61,584 bases of DNA from Bacillota bacterium (GTDB lineage: Bacteria; Bacillota; Clostridia; DSM-8532). A program made the translations under genes and the position numbers. Below are positions 25,664 through 35,080 of this stretch, one piece after another; position 1 is the first letter of the stretch, and each line of letters starts with the position of its first letter. The stretch covers positions 1-61,584 of the forward strand of contig JAKIML020000103.1 of the NCBI GenBank assembly GCA_022702935.2, read 5' to 3'. Below the pieces are notes generated by a model. That model had not been told where the DNA came from and did not search any database. It saw nothing but the letters and a program-made list of their open reading frames with translations.

Positions 25664-26827
25664 TCAGTCGGAACCAAAAAGAGCTTCCACAAACTCAGAG
25701 GGGTTAAAGGGCTGCAGGTCATCCATCTGCTCACCCACACCAATGAATTTAACGGGAACATTGAGCTCGGACTTGATTGAAACCACAATGCCGCCCTTTG
25801 CTGTACCGTCCAGCTTGGTCAGCACAATCCCCGACAGCTCAGAGACCTCGGAAAATGTCTTGGCCTGGGACACAGCGTTCTGTCCCGTAGTGGCATCCAG
25901 CACCAGAAGGGTTTCGATATCGGCATCGGGCAGCTCCCGGTTGATAACACGGAATACCTTTTTAAGCTCCTCCATAAGGTTCTTCTTGGTATGGAGGCGT
26001 CCCGCCGTATCGCAGATGAGCACATCGGCACCCTTGGATTTGCAGTGCTGAACCGCGTCATAGATAACGGCTGAGGGATCGGCACCCTCGGAGTGCTTGA
26101 CAATTTCCACCCCGGCCCGCTTGGCCCAGATTTCCAACTGGTCAATGGCGGCGGCTCTGAAGGTATCGGCGGCTGCAACCGTCACCCGCTTGCCCTGTGA
26201 CTTAAGATGATGGGCTATCTTGCCGATGGAGGTGGTCTTGCCCACGCCGTTGACACCGATGACCACAATCACCGAGGGCTTGCTGTTAAGCTTTAAGCCC
26301 GTATCCTCATCCACCAGCCTGGAGGCGATGATCTCCTTGATGGCCTGTCTGACGCCCCTGGCGTCGGTAATCTTCTCTTTTTTAACCTTCTCCCTGAGCT
26401 CGGCAATGATCTTCAGCGAGGTATCCATACCCATGTCGGAGGTAATGAGGATTTCCTCCAGCTCCTCAAAGAGCTCCTCGTCCACCTTGCCGAAGGAAAC
26501 CAACACCTGATCAATTCTTAAGGTAATGGAATCCCTGGTCTTTTTAAGCCCGTCCTTAAGCTTTTCAAAGAAGCCCGGCTTTTTGGGCTTGACCTGCTCT
26601 GTCTCCACGGGAGGTTCCTCGGTCGGTATCTCTTCTGCTTGTTCTATAACTTCCTCAGGGGCAGCCTGAAGGGCTTCCTCCTCCAGGGCCTTCAAATCCT
26701 CTTCAGACAGCTCCTCCTCTGCCTCCTCAAATTCCTGGGCAGAGAGATTCTGCTCCTCATGCACCTTTTCATCCTTGTTCTTATCCTTGGCTTTATTCTT
26801 ATTGCCCCAATTAAACCATTTAGCCAT
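25664..26827 (-). CDS. ftsY: Signal recognition particle receptor FtsY
   Basis: 387-residue SRP receptor GTPase that docks SRP-ribosome complexes at the membrane for co-translational insertion. The N-terminal A domain (residues 1-90) is strongly acidic and rich in Glu. The NG domain follows, with P-loop [41 protein letters not shown] and [15 protein letters not shown] at 26827 is preceded by AGAGGA; a longer in-frame start lacks a better site. It follows smc, the standard Bacillota order. Confidence 0.97.
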   Translation of the reverse strand: MAKWFNWGNKNKAKDKNKDEKVHEEQNLSAQEFEEAEEELSEEDLKALEEEALQAAPEEVIEQAEEIPTEEPPVETEQVKPKKPGFFEKLKDGLKKTRDSITLRIDQVLVSFGKVDEELFEELEEILITSDMGMDTSLKIIAELREKVKKEKITDARGVRQAIKEIIASRLVDEDTGLKLNSKPSVIVVIGVNGVGKTTSIGKIAHHLKSQGKRVTVAAADTFRAAAIDQLEIWAKRAGVEIVKHSEGADPSAVIYDAVQHCKSKGADVLICDTAGRLHTKKNLMEELKKVFRVINRELPDADIETLLVLDATTGQNAVSQAKTFSEVSELSGIVLTKLDGTAKGGIVVSIKSELNVPVKFIGVGEQMDDLQPFNPSEFVEALFGSD

Positions 26828-26906
26828 AGTGATTTTCCTCTCCAACTCTATTTTATCCCGCCCGTTCCAATCCTTCATTATAGTGCACGGCGGGGATGTT
26901 TATGCC

Positions 26907-29900
26907 TTAGCCTGCATGCTCCCGTTCCAGTCCCCCTTCCAGTCTCATGGAAACCACCTTGGAAACACCGTGTTCCTGCATGGTGACACCGTAGAGGGTA
27001 TCGGCCGCTTCCATGGTCCCCTTGCGGTGGGTGATGGCAATAAACTGAAGATTGCCGGTATAGCGCTTAATATACTCGGCGAACTTGTACACATTGGCAT
27101 CGTCCAGGGAGGCCTCGATTTCGTCGAGGATATAGAAGGGTGCCGGGCGCATCTTCAGAATGGCGAAGATAAGGGCAATGGCTACCAGGGCCCTCTCGCC
27201 GCCCGAAAGCAGCATCATGTTCTGCAGCTTCTTGCCCGGGGGCTGGACGATGATTTCAATATTGCTCTCCAGCACATTTTCGGCATCGGTGAGCTGAACC
27301 TCGGCAAAACCGCCCTCAAACAGTTCCTTGAACACCTGTCCGAAATGCTTATTGATAAGCGCAAACTGCTCAATGAACTGCTTTTTCATGACCTGGGTGA
27401 TATCCTGAATGACACGGGTCAGCTTTTCTTCGGCCTGAACCAGATCGTCGTGCTGGGTTTTCATAAAGCTGTAGCGTTCCTTGGTCTTGGAATAATCCTC
27501 GATGGCGGCCACATTGACGGGCCCCAGCTCGCGGATCTCGTTCTTCAGTTCATTGATGCGGCTCTGGGCTGCCTTAAGGTTCTGGATCTCACTCTTTAAG
27601 CTCAGAGCATTGCCATAGGTCAGTCCGTACTCGTCCCACAGACGGTTCTGTATGGTCTCCAGCTCGGCCTCCATCTTGGCCTTTCTGGCCTCAATACGGC
27701 CCTGCTCCTCCTGGAGGGTGCGTATGGTTTCATTATGCTCGGTCACCTTATCCAGCATACCCGAAAGCTCTTCTTCCAAAACCCTGACCTCTTCGGAAAG
27801 ACCCTCGGCCTTCAGTTCCCGGCCCGTCTTTTCTTCCTTAAGGTGCAGGATTTTGTTCTGAACGCCCTCAATCTCCAGCTTAAGCTCTTCGATTTTCTTA
27901 AGGTTCTTTTCCTTTTCCACCTCACGCCTGGAGAGGTTCTGGTTGATGCTCTCCTTTTCGGCCAACAGGTGCTCAATCTGCTCGGCCACGTTCTGCTTGC
28001 TTTCAGCCACCGAGTTGACCGACACTCTGTAGTCATTGATATCGGTATGGAGCTCGTCCCGTTTGGCCTGCTCGTCACGGTTTCGGGTCTGGTGGGCCAG
28101 TACCCGCTCCTTAAGGCCCTTGATTTCCTCGTCAATGGCCAGGGCCTTTTGCTCTTCCTTCTCGCGCTCGATCTTTACCTCATTGAGCTGCTTGTCCAGC
28201 TCAATATCCTGCTGTTTCTGCATATCGATGCGGGCGGTGAGCTTGCGGATTTCTTCCTGTATCCTGGCCATATGGCTCTCGTCCCTGAGTCTTACCAGTT
28301 CCAGATCCGAAAGGGCTTTCTGCTCTTTGGCCAAGAGCTGGTCAGCCTCGGTAAGCTGGGCTTCAATATCCCCCACCTTCCCTTCGGATTCCTTAAGCTT
28401 TTGATGAAGGCCCTTGATCTTTTCTTCCAGTTCTTTAATGATTCGGTTTCTGCCAATGAGGCTGGAGGTCTTGCCGCCCATGCTTCCACCGGTTAATGAA
28501 CCGCCGGTGTTTAACAGTTCCCCATCCAGGGTGACAATCCTGAAGGCATAGTCAAACTGTCGGGCCATGGCGATTCCCGAATCCATATTGTCCACAATGA
28601 CCGTTCTGCCCAGAAGATTGCTCAGGATATTGACGTATTGAGGTGATGCGCTCACCTTCTCAGAGGCCACGCCCAAAAAGCCCTTCATGCTCTGAACCCT
28701 TGACAGCATGGCCGGTTCAAGGCTCTTGGGCTTAATAGCGGTTCTGGGCAGGAAGGTGGCCCTTCCCAACCTGTTGTTCTTAAGATATTCAATGGCACGT
28801 TTGGCCGCAAATTCGTCGTCGGTGACAATGTTCTGAAGGGCGCCGCCTAGGGATACCTCAATGGCCGTCTCAAAGCGCTGCTCAACAGTGATCAGTTGAG
28901 CCAGGGCGCCATGAATTCCCTGTCCGAAGGCCTTATTGGCCTGACATGCCTGCATGACGGCCTTGACGCTATGGCTGTAGCCTTCCATGCTCTCTTCCAT
29001 GTCGGAGAGCACCTTCTGACGGGATTCAAGGCTGTGAATCTCTCTTCTTAAGTTCTCCTGACCGGTCTTGAGCTCCTGCAGGTTCTTCTGAATCTCGGTC
29101 TTCTGGGCTTCGTAGCCTTGAATGGCCGATTTGGACTGCTGAATGCTTTCCCTGGTCTTTCTTAAGGAGGATTCCAGCTCCTCCTGGGTCATATGATTCC
29201 GATCCCGCTCCAATACAGATTGGCGGATCTCGTTCTGAAGCCGTTCCTTCAACTGGCGGTAGTTGTCAGCGTCATTCTTAAGGCTGTTGATGCGGATTTT
29301 GACATCGGACAAGGCATCCTGCTTGTCCATAATGGCCTGCTTGGCCTCCTCCACCAGCCTCTCCCCTTCGTCCAGACGGGAGATAATGGCCTTAAGGGTT
29401 TCCTCGGCCTCGGCAAGGAGCTTGCCAAAATGCTCAGCGTCTCTGTCAAGCTGGATCATGCGCTTCTGCTTGCGCTCAATCTCTGTCTGAAGCTGAGCCA
29501 GGCGCTCCTTATTGGCGGTGATATCCTCACCAAAGCTGTTGTTATTGGCCGTCAAATGGTTGATCTTTTCCTGGCAGAGCCGCACATGGCCCTCATTCTT
29601 TTCAATATCGGTGTCCACTAAGTGGATTTGTTCTCTTAAGGTGTTGAGCTCGGCCTTCAGCTTTTCTAAGCTTTCGTTCTTGGATCTGTTCTTATTCTTG
29701 ATATTTTCGATTCTTCGATTCTCTTCATCAATCTGTTCCCGCAGGGTCTGGGTCTGGGACTCCACTTCTTCCATGCGGCTCTTAAGCTTGTCAATGGTCT
29801 CTAAGAAAAGGCTGACCTCAATACCCTTAAGCTCATTGCTCAAATCAATATAGCGCCGGGCTGTCTCCGCCTGTTGTGCCAAGGGCCCCAACTGGCTTTC

Positions 29901-30494
29901 CAGCTCCACCAGAATATCGTTGATGCGCAAAAGGTTCTGACGGGTGCTTTCCAGCTTGCGCTCGGCCTCTTTCTTACGCATTTTATACTTGGTAATACCC
30001 GCAGCCTCCTCAAAAACAAGCCTGCGCTCCTCGGAACGGGTGCTCAGGATTTCGTCAATACGGCCCTGACCAATAATGGAATAGCCCTCCCGGCCCACAC
30101 CGGTATTCATGAAAAGCTCCTGAATATCCTTAAGACGGCAGAGGGTTTTGTTCAGATAGTATTCGCTCTCTCCCGAGCGGTACATGCGGCGGGATACGGT
30201 AACCTCGGTAAAGTCCACGGGAAGCATATGATCCGAGTTATCGATGGTAATGGTGACGGCAGCAAAGCCCACCGCCTTACGGTGCTGGGTCCCTGCAAAG
30301 ATAACATCCTCCATTTTGCTGCCCCTGAGGGTTTTGGCACTTTGCTCGCCAAGCACCCATCGGACGGCATCGGCAATATTGCTCTTGCCGCTGCCATTGG
30401 GCCCCACCACCGAGGTTAAGCCCTTATTGAACTGCAGGACAATTTTATCCGCAAAGGATTTAAACCCTTGAATTTCTAGGGATTTTAAATACAA
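26907..30494 (-). CDS. smc: Chromosome segregation protein SMC
   Basis: 1195-residue SMC ATPase, full length. It has an N-terminal head with Walker A GPNGSGKSN and the FKSFADK start, a first coiled coil to about residue 500, and a hinge at about 510-670 (HGALAQLITVEQRFETAIEVSLGGALQNIV; GGSLTGGSMGGK). A second coiled coil and a C-terminal head with LLSGGERALVAIALIFAIL and Walker B FYILDEIEASLDD follow. It acts with ScpA/ScpB, absent here, in chromosome organisation. The start is TTG after GAGGTGC. The usual rnc neighbour is absent upstream; an SLH/transglutaminase gene is there instead. Confidence 0.98.
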   Translation of the reverse strand: MYLKSLEIQGFKSFADKIVLQFNKGLTSVVGPNGSGKSNIADAVRWVLGEQSAKTLRGSKMEDVIFAGTQHRKAVGFAAVTITIDNSDHMLPVDFTEVTVSRRMYRSGESEYYLNKTLCRLKDIQELFMNTGVGREGYSIIGQGRIDEILSTRSEERRLVFEEAAGITKYKMRKKEAERKLESTRQNLLRINDILVELESQLGPLAQQAETARRYIDLSNELKGIEVSLFLETIDKLKSRMEEVESQTQTLREQIDEENRRIENIKNKNRSKNESLEKLKAELNTLREQIHLVDTDIEKNEGHVRLCQEKINHLTANNNSFGEDITANKERLAQLQTEIERKQKRMIQLDRDAEHFGKLLAEAEETLKAIISRLDEGERLVEEAKQAIMDKQDALSDVKIRINSLKNDADNYRQLKERLQNEIRQSVLERDRNHMTQEELESSLRKTRESIQQSKSAIQGYEAQKTEIQKNLQELKTGQENLRREIHSLESRQKVLSDMEESMEGYSHSVKAVMQACQANKAFGQGIHGALAQLITVEQRFETAIEVSLGGALQNIVTDDEFAAKRAIEYLKNNRLGRATFLPRTAIKPKSLEPAMLSRVQSMKGFLGVASEKVSASPQYVNILSNLLGRTVIVDNMDSGIAMARQFDYAFRIVTLDGELLNTGGSLTGGSMGGKTSSLIGRNRIIKELEEKIKGLHQKLKESEGKVGDIEAQLTEADQLLAKEQKALSDLELVRLRDESHMARIQEEIRKLTARIDMQKQQDIELDKQLNEVKIEREKEEQKALAIDEEIKGLKERVLAHQTRNRDEQAKRDELHTDINDYRVSVNSVAESKQNVAEQIEHLLAEKESINQNLSRREVEKEKNLKKIEELKLEIEGVQNKILHLKEEKTGRELKAEGLSEEVRVLEEELSGMLDKVTEHNETIRTLQEEQGRIEARKAKMEAELETIQNRLWDEYGLTYGNALSLKSEIQNLKAAQSRINELKNEIRELGPVNVAAIEDYSKTKERYSFMKTQHDDLVQAEEKLTRVIQDITQVMKKQFIEQFALINKHFGQVFKELFEGGFAEVQLTDAENVLESNIEIIVQPPGKKLQNMMLLSGGERALVAIALIFAILKMRPAPFYILDEIEASLDDANVYKFAEYIKRYTGNLQFIAITHRKGTMEAADTLYGVTMQEHGVSKVVSMRLEGGLEREHAG

Positions 30495-30556
30495 ATCGAA
30501 GCACCTCTATCTCAAGTCATGTCATAAAGAACAAATCCTATTCTACCATAGAACCG

Positions 30557-32224
30557 CTAGTCATTAAAGGTAAGTTCTGCAATCCCCAGCTTATCATTGA
30601 AGGAATAGGAGCATTTGCGGTACAGCTTGTTGCAGAGGGTTTCGACGGCAGCCCGGATATTGAAGCCTATGGCCTTATGATTGGCAATCTTAAGGGTGAT
30701 TTTGCTGTTTCCGCGCTTGACCCTGTCCAGGACCTGATTGATAAAATCCTCCTGGCTATGGGCTATCAGCTTGTAATAGGTATAGTAATGATAATCGGTC
30801 CTGGTACAGGCAGGATGGGCCGATTTATCCCAGGTATGATCCACCGAGATTTCTTTGTCGTTGAGGTTGAAATAATGATAGACCTTATTGTCGGAGCCGC
30901 TATTGCCCACCGGGTCATCCCAGGTTACATCCAGATGGTAATAGGCCCCGTCGATTTTGACCATGTTCCAGGCATGGCCCTCACCCCGGGAGATCCCCGT
31001 CACAATCCGGCATTCCACGCCCGCCCGGTTCAACAGCAGCATGGCCGCTTCGGCATAGCCCTCACAAACCGCGACACCAAGGCACAAAGCCCCATAGGCG
31101 CTGTAGGATTCGGGAGGGATATCATTGGTCTTATATCCGCTGACATCATAGCGGCAATTGTCGATGATATAGTCATGAATGGCCAGTTCTTTTTCAAAAT
31201 CGGTCATGCCGGGCTTAATAATAGCCTTGATAATGGCGTCCACCTTTTTCATCAGGGCCTCGGTATGGGCCAGGATGGTGTTCCTGTCCTGGCTGTAATG
31301 GATGGTCAGAAGCCCGGTGGAGGAATAGGTGCATCCTGAATAGTAGAGAATTTCGGGATGCTCACGGACTATCCTGTCAATGAGCTCAAACACCTCTTTG
31401 GCTGTGTCGGTATATTGGTTCAGCTCCAGCTTCACCGAGGGCAGGCCCTGAAGAATGGTACTGAGAATCATATCATAGGCCTTTTCATACTCGGCGGGCT
31501 GCTTGGGTGAGGATGGCGTGACCACTTCAATGTCATTGGGATAGTTGTACCGGATAAGATCCTGAGAATAGGCGGCCTCGGCAGAGACAATGCCCAGGGC
31601 GATAAACTTCTCCAGAAGCATCTGCCCATCCCTGCAGGGAGCGAACAGCGCGGCATACACCAGCCCCACCGCATCATCCTTCAAATACTGGGTCTTTTTA
31701 AACAGCCTGATCTGGGCCTCACTCAAACCGGCTAAGGCACAGAGTGTGTCCACGGCCTTGTGATAGTCCTGCCCCTCCACCGTATAACCCATCTGTCTTA
31801 AGAGCATGGTGGCAAAGGCGTTGCCGTCCAGGGACTGCAAAGGCCCCAGCGTGGTGGGCGAGGTTCCTTTGACAATGCCCTTTTTAATGGCATAGGCAAA
31901 GTAAGGCCGGGCCCATGAAGCAATGAGGGTCTGATCCGAATAGGGTGCCAGAATGGCGTCTACCTCGGCCTTGGGAATGGCCAGAATCTCGCTTTTCTTA
32001 CCAAAAAAGTTTAATAGCAGGGCCAGACCCAACTGACGATCCAGCTTGGCCCCCAGGTCGGGGACAAATTGGGTGGTTGAGATGCCTGTATAGAGGCCCA
32101 GACGATACAGATACCAGGCCTCATCCTCATGCCGGAAGGCACTTTGTGCTATAGCCGTCGTGGGCAGTGTAAACAATATGCAAACAATTATGACAAGCGC
32201 CGTCAGCGCTTTTGCTTTTTTCAT
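30557..32224 (-). CDS. Secreted SLH-domain protein with transglutaminase-like domain
   Basis: 555 residues. A signal peptide (MKKAKALTALVIIVCILFTLPTTAIA) is followed by SLH-like repeats at about residues 30-230 (ASWARPYFAYAIKKGIVKGTSPTTLGPLQ is typical), which anchor proteins to the cell wall. The transglutaminase-like domain covers about 345-450, with the catalytic triad Cys in GVAVCEGYA, His in GHAWNMV and Asp in HLDVTWDDP. The activity could be protein cross-linking or peptide hydrolysis at the surface; clostridial members are uncharacterised. It has its own promoter and lies 62 bp upstream of smc. A second transglutaminase protein is encoded at 35081-35887. Confidence 0.88.
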   Translation of the reverse strand: MKKAKALTALVIIVCILFTLPTTAIAQSAFRHEDEAWYLYRLGLYTGISTTQFVPDLGAKLDRQLGLALLLNFFGKKSEILAIPKAEVDAILAPYSDQTLIASWARPYFAYAIKKGIVKGTSPTTLGPLQSLDGNAFATMLLRQMGYTVEGQDYHKAVDTLCALAGLSEAQIRLFKKTQYLKDDAVGLVYAALFAPCRDGQMLLEKFIALGIVSAEAAYSQDLIRYNYPNDIEVVTPSSPKQPAEYEKAYDMILSTILQGLPSVKLELNQYTDTAKEVFELIDRIVREHPEILYYSGCTYSSTGLLTIHYSQDRNTILAHTEALMKKVDAIIKAIIKPGMTDFEKELAIHDYIIDNCRYDVSGYKTNDIPPESYSAYGALCLGVAVCEGYAEAAMLLLNRAGVECRIVTGISRGEGHAWNMVKIDGAYYHLDVTWDDPVGNSGSDNKVYHYFNLNDKEISVDHTWDKSAHPACTRTDYHYYTYYKLIAHSQEDFINQVLDRVKRGNSKITLKIANHKAIGFNIRAAVETLCNKLYRKCSYSFNDKLGIAELTFND

Positions 32225-32265
32225 GGGTTTCTCCCAAAATATGCCTTAACATGTCATTATGATGT

Positions 32266-32294
32266 ATTATATCGTTCTTTAGTTGTCCGAACAA
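32266..32294 (-). promoter_or_regulatory. Promoter of the SLH/transglutaminase gene
   Basis: Minus-strand TTGTTC (32289-32294), a 17-bp spacer and a perfect TATAAT (32266-32271), about 40 bp upstream of the start codon. Confidence 0.75.
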
Positions 32295-32460
32295 GTAAAA
32301 CTGTCCGGTCAAAATTTACAAATTTTGAAAGCAGCCTTTGCCCCAAACCTGTTGAGGATGCATGGGCCGCGTACAATATGCCTGATTTGACGGAGGAATG
32401 GGCCATGGGTTCAATTTCCCGAAAAAAATTTCTTGGGCTGTTTTCTTTCAGCCCTGCAGA

Positions 32461-32509
32461 AATATTAAAGGGTCTGACAAATAGCTTTAGGCTAGATGCC
32501 AGACCCCTT
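32461..32509 (-). terminator. Probable terminator after citrate synthase
   Basis: Minus-strand AAGGGGTCTG / CAGACCCTT arms (32468-32509) with an inner TAGC/GCTA stem, followed by a broken U tract TTTAATATTT. Termination is likely but the tract is weak. Confidence 0.6.
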
Positions 32510-32564
32510 GCATCAAAGTATTTGACTGATATCAGCATTTTAAGCTGCTCATGCGCAATGGTTC

Positions 32565-33935
32565 TTATGTTCTGTCGTTGAGCTTTATGTACTCGGTGCG
32601 CTTTTTGATGTTCTTGTAGGCGGGGCGTATAATCTTTCCGCCGTTTAAATGTTCCTCAATAATGTGGGCACACCAGCCTACCACACGGGAAACAGCAAAA
32701 ATGGGGGTATTCATCTCAACGGGTATGCCCAGCATGTCATAGACAAAGCCCGAATAGAAGTCGATATTGGCGCACATGGGCTTATCGAGCTTCTTGATAT
32801 CGCGGAATACCTCGGGGGCGAGCTTCTCCACTTTCTTATGGAGTTCAAACTCGTCCATTCTGCCCACCTGCTTAGCCAGCTTTTCGGCCTCGTTTTTCAG
32901 GAGGATGCAGCGGGGATCCGAGAGGGTGTAAACCGCATGGCCCATACCATAGATGAGCCCTGATCGGTCAAAGGCCTGTTTGTTCACCAGCTTGGCAATG
33001 TAGTCACGAATCTGTGCATCGCTGCCCCAATCCTTTACCTGGGCCTTCAGGTCATCCATCATGCCAATAACCTTATTATTGGCACCGCCGTGCTTGGGCC
33101 CTTTGAGACTTCCTATGGCCGCAGCAATGGAAGAATAGATATCGGTTCCCGAAGAGGATACCACATGGGCCGTAAAGGTGGAGTTATTACCGCCGCCATG
33201 CTCTGCATGAAGAACAAGGGCGAGGTCGAGTACCTTGGCCTCCAGCGGGGTATATTCCCCGGAAGGACGTAAGAGTCTTAAGATATTTTCTGCTGCGCTG
33301 AGCTCGGGGTTGGGATTATGGATATAGAGACTCTTTCCGTCCAGGTAGTGGGCCTTGGCCTGATAGCCGTAAGCCGCCATAATGGGGAATTTGGCCACTA
33401 GCTCCAGGCTCTGTCTCAAAAGATTTCTCACGCTGGTATTCTCAGGATCGTGATCATAGGAGTACATGACCAGAACCAGACGGGCCAGCTTATTCATAAT
33501 ATCGGCGCAGGGCGCGCTGAGAATATTGGCCCGGACAAAGTCCTCGGGTATCTTTCTGTTGTTTGCCAGAATGTTGTTGAACTGCTCCAGTTCATGCTTG
33601 GTGGGAAGCTCGCCGTAGAGCAGGAGGTAGGCACATTCCTCAAAGCCGAAGCGATCCTCGGAAATAAAGCCTTCCACCAGATCGTAAATATCCACGCCTC
33701 TGTAAATCAAACGTCCCTCAACAGGTATTTTCTCGCTTTCATCAAATACATAGGCATGAACCTCACCAATCTCGGTCAGGCCCACCAGAACACCGGAACC
33801 ATCCTCATTACGAAGTCCGCGTTTGACATTGTACTTGTCATAAACTCCTGGTCTGAACCTATTCTTGATTTCTACGGTCTCTCCTGCGGTTGCAAAATAG
33901 TTTTCCATTTCTGCTTGCGTCATTTCCTTGTACAT
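32565..33935 (-). CDS. Citrate synthase
   Basis: 456-residue citrate synthase condensing oxaloacetate and acetyl-CoA. Active-site regions are recognisable: HAEHGGGNNSTFTAHVVSS and GPKHGGANNKV with catalytic histidines, YGMGHAVYTLSDPR, and the late DFYSGFVYDMLGIPVEMNTPIF with the catalytic Asp. The N-terminal RGLRNEDGSGVLVGLTEIG and RLIYRGVDIYDLV are typical of the long clostridial form. An excellent GGAGGG box precedes the ATG. It follows the GntR gene by 23 bp and probably shares its autoregulated promoter. Aconitase and isocitrate dehydrogenase lie 4-9 kb away on the same strand. Confidence 0.95.
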   Translation of the reverse strand: MYKEMTQAEMENYFATAGETVEIKNRFRPGVYDKYNVKRGLRNEDGSGVLVGLTEIGEVHAYVFDESEKIPVEGRLIYRGVDIYDLVEGFISEDRFGFEECAYLLLYGELPTKHELEQFNNILANNRKIPEDFVRANILSAPCADIMNKLARLVLVMYSYDHDPENTSVRNLLRQSLELVAKFPIMAAYGYQAKAHYLDGKSLYIHNPNPELSAAENILRLLRPSGEYTPLEAKVLDLALVLHAEHGGGNNSTFTAHVVSSSGTDIYSSIAAAIGSLKGPKHGGANNKVIGMMDDLKAQVKDWGSDAQIRDYIAKLVNKQAFDRSGLIYGMGHAVYTLSDPRCILLKNEAEKLAKQVGRMDEFELHKKVEKLAPEVFRDIKKLDKPMCANIDFYSGFVYDMLGIPVEMNTPIFAVSRVVGWCAHIIEEHLNGGKIIRPAYKNIKKRTEYIKLNDRT

Positions 33936-33958
33936 CGTGAACCCTCCCAGGCTTAGTT

Positions 33959-34636
33959 TTATGAAGAATAGTCCTCGAGCTTTTCAATATTCTCGGATGC
34001 ATTCATTATGTGCTGAGCCATCAGGCTTTCGGCTTTCTCCCTGTCCCCTATTTCAATGGCCTTCATAATGGACCGGTGCTCCTCAAGGGCTTGCTTTGCC
34101 CGTTCCTTGTCCATGAGCGACAGGCTGCGGGCACGCTGTATATAATGATGGAAGCTTGTGAGTGTCCGGTTAAGAAGTCTGCTGCCGCTGGCCTTGAAGA
34201 TGATTTCATGGAACCGGGTGTCCAACTTAAGGATTTGCGCTGCATCCCCTTTGTTGGTGTAGAATTCCTCGAACTCCACCACCTCTCTGAGTTCTCTGAG
34301 CTGCGCCGGGGTGATATTGGAGGCGGCTCTTTTGGCTGCCAGCCCCTCAATCTTGATGCGGATGTCATAGATGTCTCGAATGTCCTCACTGGACATACCC
34401 TTGACGATAGCGCCTTTGTTGGGAATATAAGCGATGAGGCCTTCCAGCTCAAGCTGTCTGATAGCTTCCCTGACAGGGGTTCTGCTCACATTCAGTTCGC
34501 TGGCCACCTTGGATTCATTGAGGCTTTCTCCGGGCTTATACCTGCCATTGAGGATATCATTCTCAATGGTCATAAAAACACGGCCTCTCAGTGATAGAAT
34601 ATTATTCTGTTCTTCATTCACCGCTAGCAAATCCAT
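33959..34636 (-). CDS. GntR-family (FCD-type) transcriptional regulator
   Basis: 225-residue FadR-like GntR regulator. The N-terminal winged helix includes GESLNESKVASELNVSRTPVREAIRQLELEGLI, and the C-terminal all-helical FCD domain has metal/ligand-type residues in DTRFHEIIFKASGS and EEHRSIMKAI. ATG at 34636 is preceded by GGTGAG. It is transcribed ahead of citrate synthase from a promoter overlapped by a 22-bp palindrome, so it likely represses itself and citrate synthase in response to a carboxylic acid such as citrate. The effector is inferred. Confidence 0.92.
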   Translation of the reverse strand: MDLLAVNEEQNNILSLRGRVFMTIENDILNGRYKPGESLNESKVASELNVSRTPVREAIRQLELEGLIAYIPNKGAIVKGMSSEDIRDIYDIRIKIEGLAAKRAASNITPAQLRELREVVEFEEFYTNKGDAAQILKLDTRFHEIIFKASGSRLLNRTLTSFHHYIQRARSLSLMDKERAKQALEEHRSIMKAIEIGDREKAESLMAQHIMNASENIEKLEDYSS

Positions 34637-34674
34637 AACACTCACCACTTGTAACGGAATTTTCCATATCGTTT

Positions 34675-34696
34675 GTATCATTGTATACAATTATAC
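34675..34696. promoter_or_regulatory. 22-bp operator of the GntR regulator
   Basis: GTAT-C-ATTGTATACAAT-T-ATAC: a perfect 12-bp core palindrome (34680-34691) extended to 22 bp with one mismatch pair. It fits the A/T-rich GTnnnAC-like operators of FCD-type GntR proteins and overlaps the -10 and spacer of the promoter. Confidence 0.78.
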
Positions 34697-34708
34697 GATA
34701 TGCGTCAA
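34680..34708 (-). promoter_or_regulatory. Promoter of the gntR-citrate synthase operon
   Basis: Minus-strand TTGACG (34703-34708), a 17-bp spacer and TACAAT (34680-34685); the start codon is 44 bp downstream. Confidence 0.75.
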
Positions 34709-35080
34709 GAGATTTTTGCAACTTGGACATGTCAAAATTTCATTTTCCGGTAATATGCCTGAAACAGGCGCAGATGAGCCTTTCACAGCGTGACAAGATA
34801 TAAGCATTTAAATATCAGAAGATTATTGAGTTTGTTACACCAAAAAGTGAAACAAGAGGTATTCAAGCGAATGAAAGGTTGAGACCCCCATCCTGTTTTT
34901 TGACAGTTTGTTCACAATGAGAATTTGCATGGCTTTTACAACCTTGAAGAATGGTCTCAGTTTCAGTTTCGAAGGATAGCCTCAGATTTCTGAGAAAGAA
35001 AAAAGGCCTTGCGCTTTACTTTTGCAAGACCGTCAAGATATTTATGAAGGGGCATAACTGCCCAATGTTAGGCCTTCGGC
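34709..35080. other. 370-bp intergenic stretch
   Basis: Between the gntR promoter and the secreted transglutaminase gene. Apart from the terminator at 34999-35031, I see only A/T-rich non-coding sequence with no convincing open frame. Confidence 0.5.
34999..35031 (-). terminator. Rho-independent terminator after the second transglutaminase gene
   Basis: Minus strand GGTCTTGC / GCAAGGCC stem followed by TTTTTT, about 50 bp past the stop codon. Confidence 0.85.

Larger units (their letters stand above)
32225..32564. other. 340-bp intergenic stretch
   Basis: Holds the SLH/transglutaminase promoter (32266-32294) and the probable citrate synthase terminator (32461-32509). A 93-codon open frame on the minus strand runs through the terminator hairpin and has no family resemblance, so no gene is called. 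Confidence 0.6.

Noticed and set aside
32257-32538. 93-codon minus-strand frame after citrate synthase
   Set aside because: It runs through a terminator hairpin and a promoter, lacks a good ribosome binding site and shows no recognisable domain.
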